Positions 1-8,602 of a stretch of 64,000 nucleotides of DNA are shown here, piece by piece (position 1 is the first letter of the stretch; each line of letters begins with the position of its first letter). Location of the stretch: positions 1 to 64,000 of the forward strand of contig FNEU01000006.1 of NCBI GenBank assembly GCA_900100245.1, given 5' to 3'. Under the pieces are notes generated by a model. It did no database searches, was not told the DNA's origin, and saw nothing but the letters and a program-made list of their open reading frames with translations. The translations under genes were made by a program, and so were the position numbers. Source of the stretch: Lachnospiraceae bacterium G41 (lineage in GTDB: Bacteria; Bacillota; Clostridia; Lachnospirales; Lachnospiraceae).

Positions 1-41
1 AAATCGCAATTTTTCTAAATAGATTTTCTTATAGGATAATA
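1..41 (+). repeat. cassette-boundary repeat, copy 1 (partial at window edge)
   Basis: AT-rich element containing TTTTTCTAAATAGATT followed by CTTATAGGATAATA. The second half matches the copy at 377-429 almost base for base. It ends just before the ribosome site of the first gene. Its left part may lie outside the window. Confidence 0.6.
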
Positions 42-57
42 GGCTAAAGGAAAAACA

Positions 58-324
58 ATGAAGGACTGGAATGAAGTAAAAAAAGATAAAGAACTGCTCA
101 GAAAAGTTGAGGACCTTGTCAACGAGGCGGGGGATTATTATGATGACCTACCAGAAGATATTTGCAATAAGCTTAATGAGTTGACAGGCAATAACTGGGA
201 ACCGATATCATATGGAGAGCGGTGTTCTGAGTGGTGGGAATCTCCCTGGAGCTTGGAACAGGTAGTTTATGCACTCTTCCATGATGGAGAGTTCCCGGAT
301 AAGAATAAAACAGAATTGTACTGA
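58..324 (+). CDS. small acidic hypothetical protein
   Basis: 88 residues, not recognised. It is rich in Asp, Glu and Trp, has no signal peptide or membrane segment, and would be a soluble cytoplasmic protein. The ATG follows an AAAGG site. It is the first gene of a run of single-gene units separated by a shared repeat, and its size and acidity fit an immunity-type protein, but that is inferred only from the neighbourhood. Confidence 0.6.
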   Translation: MKDWNEVKKDKELLRKVEDLVNEAGDYYDDLPEDICNKLNELTGNNWEPISYGERCSEWWESPWSLEQVVYALFHDGEFPDKNKTELY

Positions 325-351
325 TTAAGAATCGCAGTTTATCTGGATGAT
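323..351 (+). repeat. cassette-boundary repeat, copy 2 (short)
   Basis: GATTAAGAATCGCAGTTTAT with following bases starts inside the stop codon of the 88-residue gene. It shares TAAGAA and ATCGCaaTTTtTCT with other copies, so two partial copies (this and 377-429) lie between the first two genes. Confidence 0.45.
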
Positions 352-376
352 ACGATAGTAAGTTATATTGCAAGTT

Positions 377-429
377 AATTAACTAAGAAAATTTTGGTTT
401 TTCTAAACAGATTAACTTACAGGATAATA
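377..429 (+). repeat. cassette-boundary repeat, copy 3
   Basis: Contains TAACTAAGAAAATTTTGG and then TTTTTCTAAACAGATTAAC and CTTACAGGATAATA. AAGAAAA and TTTTTCT can pair to make a small hairpin. It matches copy 1 in its right half and the copies at 1174 and 3400 in its left half. Confidence 0.65.
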
Positions 430-494
430 AAACAAGGGCATTTGGCATTTCTTAATATAGATAATAAGCAGTATATTGGAGTAGAGAAGGACTA

Positions 495-1160
495 ATGAAT
501 AGAGAAACTAATAGCAAAAAACTTCTACTGATTGGGTTGATCGGAGCGATAATAACCGTCATCGGTGGTGAGTTACCACTTGGTTGGTATACAAATCCTG
601 ACTTACCTGACCGGGTAATGGCACAGTTTGCAGGTTATGGAAGCGTTTCTGATCTACAGCTTGCACTGGGTGTTTTCTTTGGCGGAATAGGAATTGCACT
701 TCAAGGTTTGGGCTATGAAGGAATATCAAAGATCATAGGAACTGATCCCAAATTGCGTCACCCTTCGAAAATAATTCACATTGGCGCGTTGGCATGCGGA
801 TCGTTAGGCCCCCTTGTTCATATCTTGGCAATAGCTATGATGTATGTCTGCAGGAGTGGCAATCAGGAAGAAATAATGAGATTTGCCGGATTAATGGTTG
901 CTCCGATCACGATAGTATTCATGCCTATATATATGGCGATGATGGTAGTTATGTTCATCACGATCATCAGGGGAAAAACTGTATGGTCAAAAGGATACGC
1001 ATTCGCAAACCCGATGATTATAATGATGGTTGTAAATGCAGTAACATTCTTCGGACCTAATTTCCCCGTTGTGCATTCAATACAGATGGCAAACATGGGA
1101 TTGGGATCGTTTATTACTTTTGCTTGTCTCATCACTAAGAATGCTAAATGCAAGGCGTAG
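495..1160 (+). CDS. multi-pass membrane protein of unknown function (DUF6796-like)
   Basis: 221 residues with about six hydrophobic segments (roughly residues 8-25, 50-75, 92-118, 130-158, 168-190, 197-213), so an integral membrane protein. The opening GLIGAIITVIGGELPLGW is reminiscent of the DUF6796 family seen in Clostridia, which is a memory-based guess. It starts at ATG after a GAAGGA site. It lies in the repeat-bounded cassette region with no functional partner beside it, and no catalytic motif is visible. Confidence 0.65.
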   Translation: MNRETNSKKLLLIGLIGAIITVIGGELPLGWYTNPDLPDRVMAQFAGYGSVSDLQLALGVFFGGIGIALQGLGYEGISKIIGTDPKLRHPSKIIHIGALACGSLGPLVHILAIAMMYVCRSGNQEEIMRFAGLMVAPITIVFMPIYMAMMVVMFITIIRGKTVWSKGYAFANPMIIMMVVNAVTFFGPNFPVVHSIQMANMGLGSFITFACLITKNAKCKA

Positions 1161-1173
1161 ATTGAACGTTATT

Positions 1174-1221
1174 TCGGAAGATAATTAATTAAGAAACTTT
1201 TGGTTTTGCTTATTAAATCGG
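1174..1221 (+). repeat. cassette-boundary repeat, copy 4
   Basis: TCGGAAGATAATTAATTAAG, then AAACTTTTGGTTTTGCTT. AAG-AAAC can pair with GTTTTGCTT. It is strongly similar to the copy at 3400-3446, which begins with the same TCGGAAGATAA. Confidence 0.65.
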
Positions 1222-1248
1222 ATACTTATATAAGAGGTGGAAAGTAAT

Positions 1249-1653
1249 ATGGATTCATATATATGTAAAATAGCAGACCTTGCATATTATGAAAATGAGA
1301 AACAAACTATTGTTGATGTAGATATTCAAGACGAAAAAATCGAGATGAATTGTGAAGTGGATGGTGTTTGCTTTTCAGCCGGTGGTGAGTATTATTTTGA
1401 AACATTTCAATTATTCCGAGATTATCTTTTGGAATTCGGGTATGGAATTAAATGTAACGGCTCAAGGCTAAATGCAATTCAATCCGGGATGATGGAATAT
1501 AGTGAGAAAATTTATCTTGTGGAATTCGGAAGGCAGGCTTTAGACAAAGATTTATTCAGTATATGGGATTATGCAGATATAAAAGATTTTCCGACAACAA
1601 ATGAGCAAAAGGTATTTGCAAACAAGTGGTATAAAAGTTTAGAACAAAAATAA
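1249..1653 (+). CDS. hypothetical protein
   Basis: 134 residues, not recognised. Soluble, with an alternating acidic N-terminal half (KIADLAYYENEKQTIVDVD) that looks like a beta-sheet fold. An upstream GTG at 1237 is in frame, but AAGAGGTGG at 1232-1240 sits at ideal distance from the ATG at 1249, which is preferred. It is followed after 9 bases by the next ORF, so these two may form one cassette. An immunity-type protein is possible from context only. Confidence 0.6.
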   Translation: MDSYICKIADLAYYENEKQTIVDVDIQDEKIEMNCEVDGVCFSAGGEYYFETFQLFRDYLLEFGYGIKCNGSRLNAIQSGMMEYSEKIYLVEFGRQALDKDLFSIWDYADIKDFPTTNEQKVFANKWYKSLEQK

Positions 1654-1662
1654 GAGAGAAAT

Positions 1663-2178
1663 ATGACAAACAGAATCAATTTTTTCGCAACTAAAAATGA
1701 TATGATTTCAATTCTTTCGAAATTAGAGGAACAGCTTTCGTATGAAATCAAATATATTCAGTGTGGAAAAAAAGACGGATCATTTTATAGAACAATAAAG
1801 GACATTCCCGGCCTTGGTACTCTGCAAAAGAACCACGGCGAAATCAGTTTTATTATAATGCCTGCAGATGCTGTAGTAACTATAAACGAATATGGACAGG
1901 TATATCAGGGAGAGAACAAATGCTCTTTAGGATTTGATCCTTCGGGAATCAGCGAAGACGGAACAGGTCTGATACATGGTATGTTCGCAATTATGGATGA
2001 TAATGAGATTTCTTTTGAACTATTTAAAGCAGTGAAAAAGCTTATGAAAGCGGAGTGCAGAATTAGTAGAGGCTGGCATATCGGTAAAGAGGCAGAAGAT
2101 TTATATGGGAGACTGAGATTTATCTGCATTGGTTTAAATGAGCCAGAATCATTCGATTTTAGAATTATAGAACAATAA
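1663..2178 (+). CDS. hypothetical protein, possible immunity-type protein
   Basis: 171 residues, not recognised. Soluble. Segments such as PGLGTLQKNHGEISFIIMPAD suggest an alpha/beta fold. The ATG follows a GAGAGAAAT site. It is closely spaced behind the 1249 gene and, unlike the other genes, no boundary repeat separates them, so the two probably move and are transcribed together. No catalytic signature is visible. Confidence 0.55.
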   Translation: MTNRINFFATKNDMISILSKLEEQLSYEIKYIQCGKKDGSFYRTIKDIPGLGTLQKNHGEISFIIMPADAVVTINEYGQVYQGENKCSLGFDPSGISEDGTGLIHGMFAIMDDNEISFELFKAVKKLMKAECRISRGWHIGKEAEDLYGRLRFICIGLNEPESFDFRIIEQ

Positions 2179-2187
2179 TATACAGGT

Positions 2188-2225
2188 GCGAAAGATTACA
2201 GTTTTTCTGAATAGACAAATAATAG
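2188..2225 (+). repeat. cassette-boundary repeat, copy 5
   Basis: GCGAAAGATTACAGTTTTTC followed by TGAATAGACAAATAATAG. It keeps the CAGTTTTTCTnAAtAG core. It separates the 1249/1663 pair from the acetyltransferase gene. Confidence 0.55.
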
Positions 2226-2240
2226 TTGGAGAGGATGAAT

Positions 2241-2792
2241 ATGCTTGAAACAGAACGTTTAATTCTGCGCTGCTGGAATGAAAGCGACGCCGAAGATTTA
2301 TACAAATATGCAAGTAATCCTGATGTAGGTCCGATTGCCGGATGGCCTGTTCATACCAGCGTTGAAAATAGTAAAGATATTATTAAAGGCGTGCTTTCGG
2401 AACCTGATACTTATGCTGTGGTTTTGAAAGAAACAGGGCATCCAGTAGGTAGTATTGGACTTATGCGTGGTGAAGCCAGTAATATTGGAATATCTGATAT
2501 GGAAGCTGAAATAGGATACTGGATAGGAGTTCCGTATTGGGGACAAGGTCTCATTCCCGAAGCTGTAAATGAGATAATGAGATATGGTTTTGATGAACTG
2601 AAACTTGAAAAAATCTGGTGCGGTTATTTTGATGGAAATGAAAAGTCGAAACGTGTACAAGAGAAATGCGGATTTCATTATAGCCATACATCAGAAAATG
2701 TTCCTTGCGCTATAGAAGGGGATCTTCGAACAGAGCATGTAACATGTATCACGAAGGAAGAATGGCTTTTAAGTAAGCCAAAAAGAAGATAA
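2241..2792 (+). CDS. GNAT family N-acetyltransferase (RimJ/RimL-like)
   Basis: 183 residues. It opens with LETERLILRCW, the standard start of RimJ/RimL-type acetyltransferases, and has the acetyl-CoA region GYWIGVPYWGQGLIPEA with conserved EIGYWIG and GYFDGNEKSKRVQEKCGF. It would transfer acetyl from acetyl-CoA to an amine on a protein or small molecule; the substrate cannot be told. In-frame TTG 2226 and ATG 2235 exist, but GGAGAGG at 2228-2234 fits the ATG at 2241. It sits between boundary repeats like the other cassette genes. Confidence 0.85.
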   Translation: MLETERLILRCWNESDAEDLYKYASNPDVGPIAGWPVHTSVENSKDIIKGVLSEPDTYAVVLKETGHPVGSIGLMRGEASNIGISDMEAEIGYWIGVPYWGQGLIPEAVNEIMRYGFDELKLEKIWCGYFDGNEKSKRVQEKCGFHYSHTSENVPCAIEGDLRTEHVTCITKEEWLLSKPKRR

Positions 2793-2826
2793 ATTGGAAA
2801 ATTTCAGTTTTACTCACTAACGAAAG
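2791..2826 (+). repeat. cassette-boundary repeat, copy 6
   Basis: AAATTGGAAAATTTCAGTTT followed by TACTCACTAACGAAAG. It shares AATTTCAGTTTT with the copy at 3400-3446. It overlaps the stop codon of the acetyltransferase gene. Confidence 0.5.
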
Positions 2827-2838
2827 CGAATTATATTT

Positions 2839-2847
2839 TGGTATAAT
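2839..2847 (+). promoter_or_regulatory. extended -10 promoter
   Basis: TGGTATAAT is a consensus extended -10 element with no good -35 box. It would start transcription near 2854, just upstream of the membrane-anchored hypothetical gene, so that cassette carries its own promoter. Confidence 0.6.
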
Positions 2848-2890
2848 GCATTATGTTAAAACGTTAACTACTGTGGAAAATTAGAAGGGA

Positions 2891-3337
2891 ATGAACTTGA
2901 ATAAGAAAAAAACAATTGCTGTCTCGATTTCAATTATTTCTGTTTTTTTTATTGTTGGGCTTTTGTTGTTTTGTTTTAACTATTTTTTTCATAGGACAGT
3001 CAAAATAGAATCAGATATCGATATTTCTGAAGTAACGTGGTATTCGAGAAAAGATGCGATATATCATACAGTTACTTCAAATAAATTCAATCATATGGCA
3101 TCCTATGGTGAATTTATATATGAGTTTAATATAGATGTCGATGGTCTTATTGTTCCAGTTGAAATAAGTGTATTTAAATCTAACAGTAAAAAACATGATA
3201 ACGTGAAGATTATAATACTCCAAACAGAAAACGAAGCATCGCTTTTGGTAAGTGTTTATCAAAACCGAAATGAGCGGTATAAAGATACATTTGATGTTCG
3301 CGAAAACAATAATATTCAGATTAATATCGGACCGTAA
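2891..3337 (+). CDS. membrane-anchored hypothetical protein
   Basis: 148 residues: a positively charged start, one hydrophobic segment (about residues 9-30), and an extracytoplasmic domain of about 115 residues. Not recognised. The ATG at 2891 is almost touching the GAAGGG ribosome site; TTG at 2897 has better spacing and is an alternative start. It has its own extended -10 promoter at 2839-2847 and is bounded by repeats. Confidence 0.6.
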   Translation: MNLNKKKTIAVSISIISVFFIVGLLLFCFNYFFHRTVKIESDIDISEVTWYSRKDAIYHTVTSNKFNHMASYGEFIYEFNIDVDGLIVPVEISVFKSNSKKHDNVKIIILQTENEASLLVSVYQNRNERYKDTFDVRENNNIQINIGP

Positions 3338-3399
3338 TATTTTTTGTTAAATATGCAAATCAAAATTTTCAGATACTAATTGAGACAAAACCTTTTATC

Positions 3400-3446
3400 T
3401 CGGAAGATAAATAACTAAGAATATTTCAGTTTTCTTGAATAGTTTG
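3400..3446 (+). repeat. cassette-boundary repeat, copy 7
   Basis: TCGGAAGATAAATAACTAAG followed by AATATTTCAGTTTTCTTGAATAG. The first 11 bases are identical to the copy at 1174, and TAACTAAGAA is shared with the copy at 377. AAGAA and TTCTT can pair. Confidence 0.65.
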
Positions 3447-3456
3447 ATTGGAGATT

Positions 3457-4137
3457 ATGTTGAAAGTTAAAAACAGAGAATACAAAACAATTAAGTGGGA
3501 AAAAAGAAAAGACCAAATATTAGCGTATGAAAAGATGTATAAAGCCCGGGTGGAAGAATTAAAAAAATCTTTGAATTCGGAAGTGTCTTCTAATGCTAAA
3601 CAATGGTGTTTGTTAAAACTTTCATATGCCAGTATTGTTGAATTGGATTATATAAATAAAAGAGAAGAAGCGTTTAAGGAACATCTTAAAGATCTGTTAC
3701 AAAATGCTTCTTTATGTTGCAAGGCATATAATGATGGGGTCGATATGCATGAAGCGACAAGAAGACCTATAGCTGAAGGATTAAAGTCGGGATTCGAGGG
3801 ATATTATGCATTAATTGCTCAAGATGAAGACGTATTAATGAATGTTACAAATGAAGAACATCCCCTAAGAAAATTGCTGGGGCATAAAAAAATCCAAACG
3901 GAAACTGATAAATATGATGAATTATGCGATATGATAAACGCCATAGTTGAAAATGATTCAGACGCCTTTAATGAAGCACTAAGTGCGCGTATTCGTTCAA
4001 TACGAAAAATGCCGACGGATTATTTTATTTGCTTAGATGTTTGGTCGATGGGTTTAATCAGATATGCCGAAAAGCAGGGAATGATTGTAGATAGAGATAA
4101 GTATATCGAAACGGATTTAAGTAGTATAGGATTGTAA
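3457..4137 (+). CDS. Imm49-like immunity family protein (tentative)
   Basis: 226 residues, mostly helical and soluble. Length and layout (LLKLSYASIVELDYINKR, EGLKSGFEGYYALIA, RPIAEGL, late FICLDVWSMGLIRYAE) recall the Imm49 immunity proteins that neutralise polymorphic toxins; this is recognition by memory and not certain. Candidate starts are TTG 3448, ATG 3457 and TTG 3460, with GGAG at 3450. No toxin gene is beside it, so it would be an orphan immunity gene, fitting an array of acquired protective cassettes. Confidence 0.5.
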   Translation: MLKVKNREYKTIKWEKRKDQILAYEKMYKARVEELKKSLNSEVSSNAKQWCLLKLSYASIVELDYINKREEAFKEHLKDLLQNASLCCKAYNDGVDMHEATRRPIAEGLKSGFEGYYALIAQDEDVLMNVTNEEHPLRKLLGHKKIQTETDKYDELCDMINAIVENDSDAFNEALSARIRSIRKMPTDYFICLDVWSMGLIRYAEKQGMIVDRDKYIETDLSSIGL

Positions 4138-4166
4138 TGAAGAAACATTCAGATAATCGCACAAAG

Positions 4167-4205
4167 GAGCTTCTGCCCAAGGAGGACAGAAGCTCATATT
4201 TTTAT
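4167..4205 (+). terminator. terminator closing the cassette array
   Basis: GAGCTTCTG (4167-4175) pairs perfectly with CAGAAGCTC (4187-4195) and is followed by ATATTTTTATT. It lies between convergent genes ending at 4137 (+) and 4224 (-). Confidence 0.75.
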
Positions 4206-4223
4206 TCGGGAAGTTATAATCTG

Positions 4224-6800
4224 TCAGCAGATATCTTCTTTAAGTACGTCAACGATTGTTTCGCCCTGCATTTTTCCTGCCGATAAAAGCATACTGATTC
4301 CGACGATTGCAAATACACCGAGCGATACGAGAATGTATGTTAATATATTAATCTCGAATGCCGAATTAGGAGTCGGAACGTTTTTGTAGATAAAGAAACT
4401 TATTAACGCCGAAATCGGAAGACCGAATAAAAGTGCTCTTAATCCGTAGAGGAAAGTCTCGAGGAAAAGCATTTTCTTAAAGCAGAATTTTGTCATTCCG
4501 ACCGATTTAAACATCGCAAATTCTTTACGTCTTAAATGAACTCCCGTCGTGATCGTGTTTACGATATTTGCAATTACGATAAGTGAAATCAGAGCGATAA
4601 ATCCGTACATTACGGTCTTTATCAGTGTCAGCAGGGTCTTCATTATAATAAGCTGGTCTTCGACATCGGAAGAATACGAATTGGTATAGCCGTCGTAAGT
4701 TAAAATATCCGCTATTTTCGCATGCACTTCTTCATGGTTTTTACACTGAATTCCGTATGTGCAGGTAAGATCTTCTATATCAACACATTTAACATATTCG
4801 CGGTCCATTATTGAAGAAGGAACATAAACCGAAATGCTTCCTTTGGGTGAAAGTCTGTATTCCTCGATATTTTTATCCCACTTTACAAAATCTGTGATAG
4901 TGACTGCCGGCGGATTGCCTTCGGCCTTATCATAAAAGAGTTTTTGGCCGAGGATTTTGTCATTAAAGACATCTTTTCTGGAAGGCTTATGCGCGTAATT
5001 GTTTAACAAAACTCCGCGAAGTTCGTCACCGAAATATTTGGTATAATCAACACCGTTTTTCTCACAGATTTTAATAAAATCCGCATCCTCTACCGGAATA
5101 ACCCAGATATCGTATGTTGAGTCAAAAAGATAATCGTAATCCTTGGTAAGAAATTCCGGGTTTCTTATTGCGGTATTGGGTATCTCGCAATCTTTTCCTT
5201 CGTTATCCTTCGGATAGTAATTAAAGGAAATCATTTCTGCGACAAATACTTTTTCCACGCCGTCGATTTTTGAAATATCCTCTTTTAATCTTTCGCGTTC
5301 GGATAAAGAAGCCGAAGCGAAAACCTGGAAAGGAATTTCAATCTCATAACTGTTCTCTTTGTTATAAAGCTCCACCAGATACATGACGGATAATAACAAA
5401 ACAATCGAAACAGCCATCGAAACGGTTATTACAAAACCTTTTGCACCGTTTCTTTTTATATTCTTTGATGCAAGTTCGCCCTCGTATCCGAAGATTAGTT
5501 TTACAAAAGGAAGAACTTTCAGTTTCCATGCGCGAAGCTTTATGGTATTGCTCTGTCTGATAGCTTCGATTGCCGTAATGCGGCTGGCCCTTAAGGCGGG
5601 GATAAAGGATGAAATAAATATGGTCAGCGCGGAGAAGAAAATTATGGCAAGTACGATGACGGGATGTGTTTTAACAGGTATATATCCCATCTCGGTCGTT
5701 TTAATTCCGTAAAGCATTCTGGAATTAAGGATAAGAGATCCCGTAAAACGAAGTGTAGCCATACAGCCGAGGATTCCGATTATGTAGCCGAGAGGAATGC
5801 CTACGATTCCAAGCAGGAGACCTTCGTAATAAACGCTTGCTTTCTTCTGTCTTCTGGTCGCACCCACACTTGAGAGCATTCCGAGGTATTTCATTCTCTC
5901 TGTAAGAGACATTGCAAAAGCGTTATAAATCATAATTGAAGAAGCTATGATAACTATTACAAGTGCGGTTGCAATAAGCTTATAGATTGAGTTTACAGGG
6001 TTGGAAGGAATATCTTTTACGAACAAACTCATCAGATATTCCGTATTTATTTCGTGTAAATTAAGATTATGGGCAGCAGCTATGCCCCTTAAGGTTTTTA
6101 CAGCATTTCTGTCGATTTTTTTAAGAGTAATAAAAACCATGTTTTTCTCGGGGAAGCTTTCCATTCCGCGAAGCATATCATAGGCTTTGGTAGGTTCGTT
6201 ATTATGAAGAATCGCTGTAATAGTGCAGTTTTCATCGCTAAGCGAGACGAAATCTTCTGAAGATTTGTAGTTGCCTGCAATATAGATAAGTTCATCTGCT
6301 TCATAAACATAACGGTATCCCTGATGGAAAGAAAATGTGTCACCGATGTGAAGATCGAGATTATTGTCTTTTAAGTACTCTTCTTCAATAGCGATTTCAC
6401 TTGCATTTTCAGGAAGTCTTCCTTCATATTCGCAGGTTACTTTCTGGGAAAGCATATCGGGATTTCCGTGGAAAACGTTTCCCAGTCTGAATCTTTTTTC
6501 CGTATCACCGTCTATATAAAAGCCTGTTTTTTCGTTGTCGGTATCTGTTACTCCGACAAATTTAAGCAGCGAATCGTTTTTTAAACTGTTGTATTCTTCT
6601 TCGGTTAAATTTTTAAAATCCGCATGCTGGTTTCCGTCAACATATACCGAAACATCACCCACGAATATAAAAGCCGAATAAATACCGGTTAACATTGCGG
6701 TAATAAGAGCGGTTGATGCAACGATTCCGAATATTGTTACAATGGTTCTTTTAAGATTGGATTTTAAATGCTGCAAGGTCAATTTCATTATAATATTCAT
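4224..6800 (-). CDS. ABC transporter permease, FtsX/MacB-like
   Basis: 858 residues, about the size of the fused two-FtsX permeases of Firmicutes. There is an N-terminal membrane segment (about residues 18-45), a large extracytoplasmic domain, a first FtsX block (about 265-405, containing MSLTERMKYLGMLSSVGATRRQ), a second extracytoplasmic domain, and a final FtsX block (about 735-850, RRKEFAMFKSVGMT). Such permeases export peptides or lipids or sense antimicrobial peptides. Its start overlaps the ATPase stop by one base (TAATG), so the two are translationally coupled. Confidence 0.9.
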   Translation of the reverse strand: MNIIMKLTLQHLKSNLKRTIVTIFGIVASTALITAMLTGIYSAFIFVGDVSVYVDGNQHADFKNLTEEEYNSLKNDSLLKFVGVTDTDNEKTGFYIDGDTEKRFRLGNVFHGNPDMLSQKVTCEYEGRLPENASEIAIEEEYLKDNNLDLHIGDTFSFHQGYRYVYEADELIYIAGNYKSSEDFVSLSDENCTITAILHNNEPTKAYDMLRGMESFPEKNMVFITLKKIDRNAVKTLRGIAAAHNLNLHEINTEYLMSLFVKDIPSNPVNSIYKLIATALVIVIIASSIMIYNAFAMSLTERMKYLGMLSSVGATRRQKKASVYYEGLLLGIVGIPLGYIIGILGCMATLRFTGSLILNSRMLYGIKTTEMGYIPVKTHPVIVLAIIFFSALTIFISSFIPALRASRITAIEAIRQSNTIKLRAWKLKVLPFVKLIFGYEGELASKNIKRNGAKGFVITVSMAVSIVLLLSVMYLVELYNKENSYEIEIPFQVFASASLSERERLKEDISKIDGVEKVFVAEMISFNYYPKDNEGKDCEIPNTAIRNPEFLTKDYDYLFDSTYDIWVIPVEDADFIKICEKNGVDYTKYFGDELRGVLLNNYAHKPSRKDVFNDKILGQKLFYDKAEGNPPAVTITDFVKWDKNIEEYRLSPKGSISVYVPSSIMDREYVKCVDIEDLTCTYGIQCKNHEEVHAKIADILTYDGYTNSYSSDVEDQLIIMKTLLTLIKTVMYGFIALISLIVIANIVNTITTGVHLRRKEFAMFKSVGMTKFCFKKMLFLETFLYGLRALLFGLPISALISFFIYKNVPTPNSAFEINILTYILVSLGVFAIVGISMLLSAGKMQGETIVDVLKEDIC

Positions 6801-7480
6801 TAGTTTCTCGCCTCATCTTTCGTAATCTGACCGTCTTCGATTGTAATAACTCTGTCCGCGCTTAAAGCAATTCGTTCGTCATGTGTGATAATGATGACTG
6901 TCTGGTTGTTTTCGCGGTTAAACTTTCTTAAAAGTGAGATTATTTCCTTGCTGTTTTTGGAGTCAAGGTTACCTGTAGGTTCATCTGCTAAAAGAAGCGC
7001 GGGATGATTAATTAAAGCACGGCCGATGGAAACTCGCTGCTGCTGTCCGCCGGAGAGCTGGTTCGGAAGATGTTTTAATCTGTCTTTAAGTCCGAGCTTT
7101 TCCACGAGATCTTTTAAAAGCTTTTTATCGGGTTTCTTACCGTCTAAAAGAATCGGAAGAGTCATGTTTTCCTCAACATTTAAGATAGGTATCAGATTGT
7201 AGAACTGATAAATCAAACCAATCTGTCTTCTTCTGAAAATCGCAAGGTTGTTTTCGTTTAGCTTTCCGATATCCGTTCCGGAGATTATTACCTCGCCCGA
7301 TGTGGGGGTGTCTACACCGCCGAGTATATGTAAAAGAGTGGATTTGCCTGATCCGGAAGGACCGACGATGGCAACGAACTCGCCCTGTTCAACTTCAAAG
7401 GAAACATCCTTTAAGGCATCAACTTTGGTTTCGCCTTTTCCGTATTCCTTACAGAGATTTTTGATTTCAAGTATTTTCAT
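6800..7480 (-). CDS. ABC transporter ATP-binding protein, MacB/LolD-like
   Basis: 226 residues, a single nucleotide-binding domain. Walker A GPSGSGKST (about residue 40), signature LSGGQQQR, Walker B LLLADEPTGNLDS and the switch histidine in IIITHD are all intact. It powers the FtsX-type permease encoded directly downstream. An XRE regulator with membrane segments lies immediately upstream in the same orientation, separated by a terminator, and may control it. Confidence 0.92.
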   Translation of the reverse strand: MKILEIKNLCKEYGKGETKVDALKDVSFEVEQGEFVAIVGPSGSGKSTLLHILGGVDTPTSGEVIISGTDIGKLNENNLAIFRRRQIGLIYQFYNLIPILNVEENMTLPILLDGKKPDKKLLKDLVEKLGLKDRLKHLPNQLSGGQQQRVSIGRALINHPALLLADEPTGNLDSKNSKEIISLLRKFNRENNQTVIIITHDERIALSADRVITIEDGQITKDEARN

Positions 7481-7545
7481 TTTGTACTCCCTTCGTTTGA
7501 TAAAAATCTATTTTTTCTATGCGCATTTTCTTATTTTATGAGTCC

Positions 7546-7589
7546 ATAATAAAAAAGCCACCTTACAATCAGGTGACTTTTTTATTACA
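7546..7589 (-). terminator. terminator downstream of the XRE regulator gene
   Basis: AAAAAAGCCACCT pairs with AGGTGACTTTTTT around a 7-base loop. Run-on T tracts exist on both strands, so it could act both ways. It separates the regulator (7623-8510) from the ABC operon. Confidence 0.75.
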
Positions 7590-7622
7590 GTTTTGTAATA
7601 TTTCAAAAAATTCAGAGTTATA

Positions 7623-8510
7623 TTATTCGTTTTCTTTATTGCCCGATGTTTTAACCTTTTTTCTCTTGATAAGAAGCGTAACGGTCTGGAAAATGAATAA
7701 TCCGTATATGATTATAGTCAGAACCAGACTCAGAGAATGATTTAGGGTGAACGCTTCGCTGTAACGATAAAGCAATTGTATTTTGCCCATTACAGCAATC
7801 AAAATATTAAACAAACCGGCCAAAATTATCATAATAGGCCAAATTGTCTGTTTTTTCCCAAAAAGGAAATAACAGCAGGCCGCAACTGCACCGATTAAGT
7901 TCGGAATAAGCGGAATCAGTATAACAACTATTGTATCCCAGCCGACACCTCCTAAGAATAATTCATGCCATGATGTCAAAAACGGCCAACAACTGAATGC
8001 AGAAATACTCATTGCTATAAAATCTCCCACAATCACAACACCCATTCGCTTGGGTGAAAACATACCTCTTAAAGCGTTCACCAATCCAAATATAAAACAA
8101 ATTATCTTGATTACCGTTGCAATCATAAGGAGTTTCTCATTCGGAAATCTTAATAAAGGAAAAATCGGGTTGTCGGTTCCGGTTATTCTTATCAACTGAT
8201 CAAATACAGGAACCATCATCGACAATACTACTGCCGCATAAAGCGCAATCATTATATTGTTTGCGACTTTATTTTCAATTACAGGGTTTCTTTCAACTAC
8301 TTTCTCCATTTCTTTACCGGATAACAGGTCGTCAAGACTCACTTCCAGAATTTCAGATATTTTTTTAGTAGTAAGTAAATCGGGATAACGGTCTCCGCAC
8401 TCCCACCTCGAGACAGACTGTCTCGTTACATATAACTGCTCGGCAAGGGATTGCTGGGTCATTCCTTTTTCTTCTCTCGCTCTTCTTAGTTGTTCGCCAA
8501 ATTCGACCAT
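7623..8510 (-). CDS. XRE family regulator with C-terminal membrane domain
   Basis: 295 residues. Residues 1-65 form a helix-turn-helix domain (EKGMTQQSLAEQLYVTRQSVSRWECG); residues 85-285 contain about six hydrophobic segments. It would bind DNA at the membrane face and respond to an envelope signal. Palindromes with TCACC half-sites lie just upstream (8529-8578 and 8603-8621), suggesting self-regulation. It is beside the FtsX-type ABC transporter. The final residues are highly basic. Confidence 0.85.
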   Translation of the reverse strand: MVEFGEQLRRAREEKGMTQQSLAEQLYVTRQSVSRWECGDRYPDLLTTKKISEILEVSLDDLLSGKEMEKVVERNPVIENKVANNIMIALYAAVVLSMMVPVFDQLIRITGTDNPIFPLLRFPNEKLLMIATVIKIICFIFGLVNALRGMFSPKRMGVVIVGDFIAMSISAFSCWPFLTSWHELFLGGVGWDTIVVILIPLIPNLIGAVAACCYFLFGKKQTIWPIMIILAGLFNILIAVMGKIQLLYRYSEAFTLNHSLSLVLTIIIYGLFIFQTVTLLIKRKKVKTSGNKENE

Positions 8511-8528
8511 TTCTAATCCGTTCCTTTC

Positions 8529-8578
8529 GTTTATTCACCTGCAGATGTGATTTTAGTATCTCCCCAAGGTGAATAAAC
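8529..8578 (-). promoter_or_regulatory. 11-base inverted repeat in the leader of the XRE gene
   Basis: GTTTATTCACC (8529-8539) and GGTGAATAAAC (8568-8578) are perfect complements 28 bases apart. It can be a spaced operator or a leader hairpin. The TCACC core is shared with the palindrome at 8603-8621. Confidence 0.6.
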
Positions 8579-8602
8579 ATCAAGCACCACCCTGTAATTC
8601 TT

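Noticed and set aside
1-4137. Integron attC sites in the repeat array
   Set aside because: The repeats are hairpins but do not show paired RYYYAAC and GTTRRRY core sites, and no integrase is in the window.
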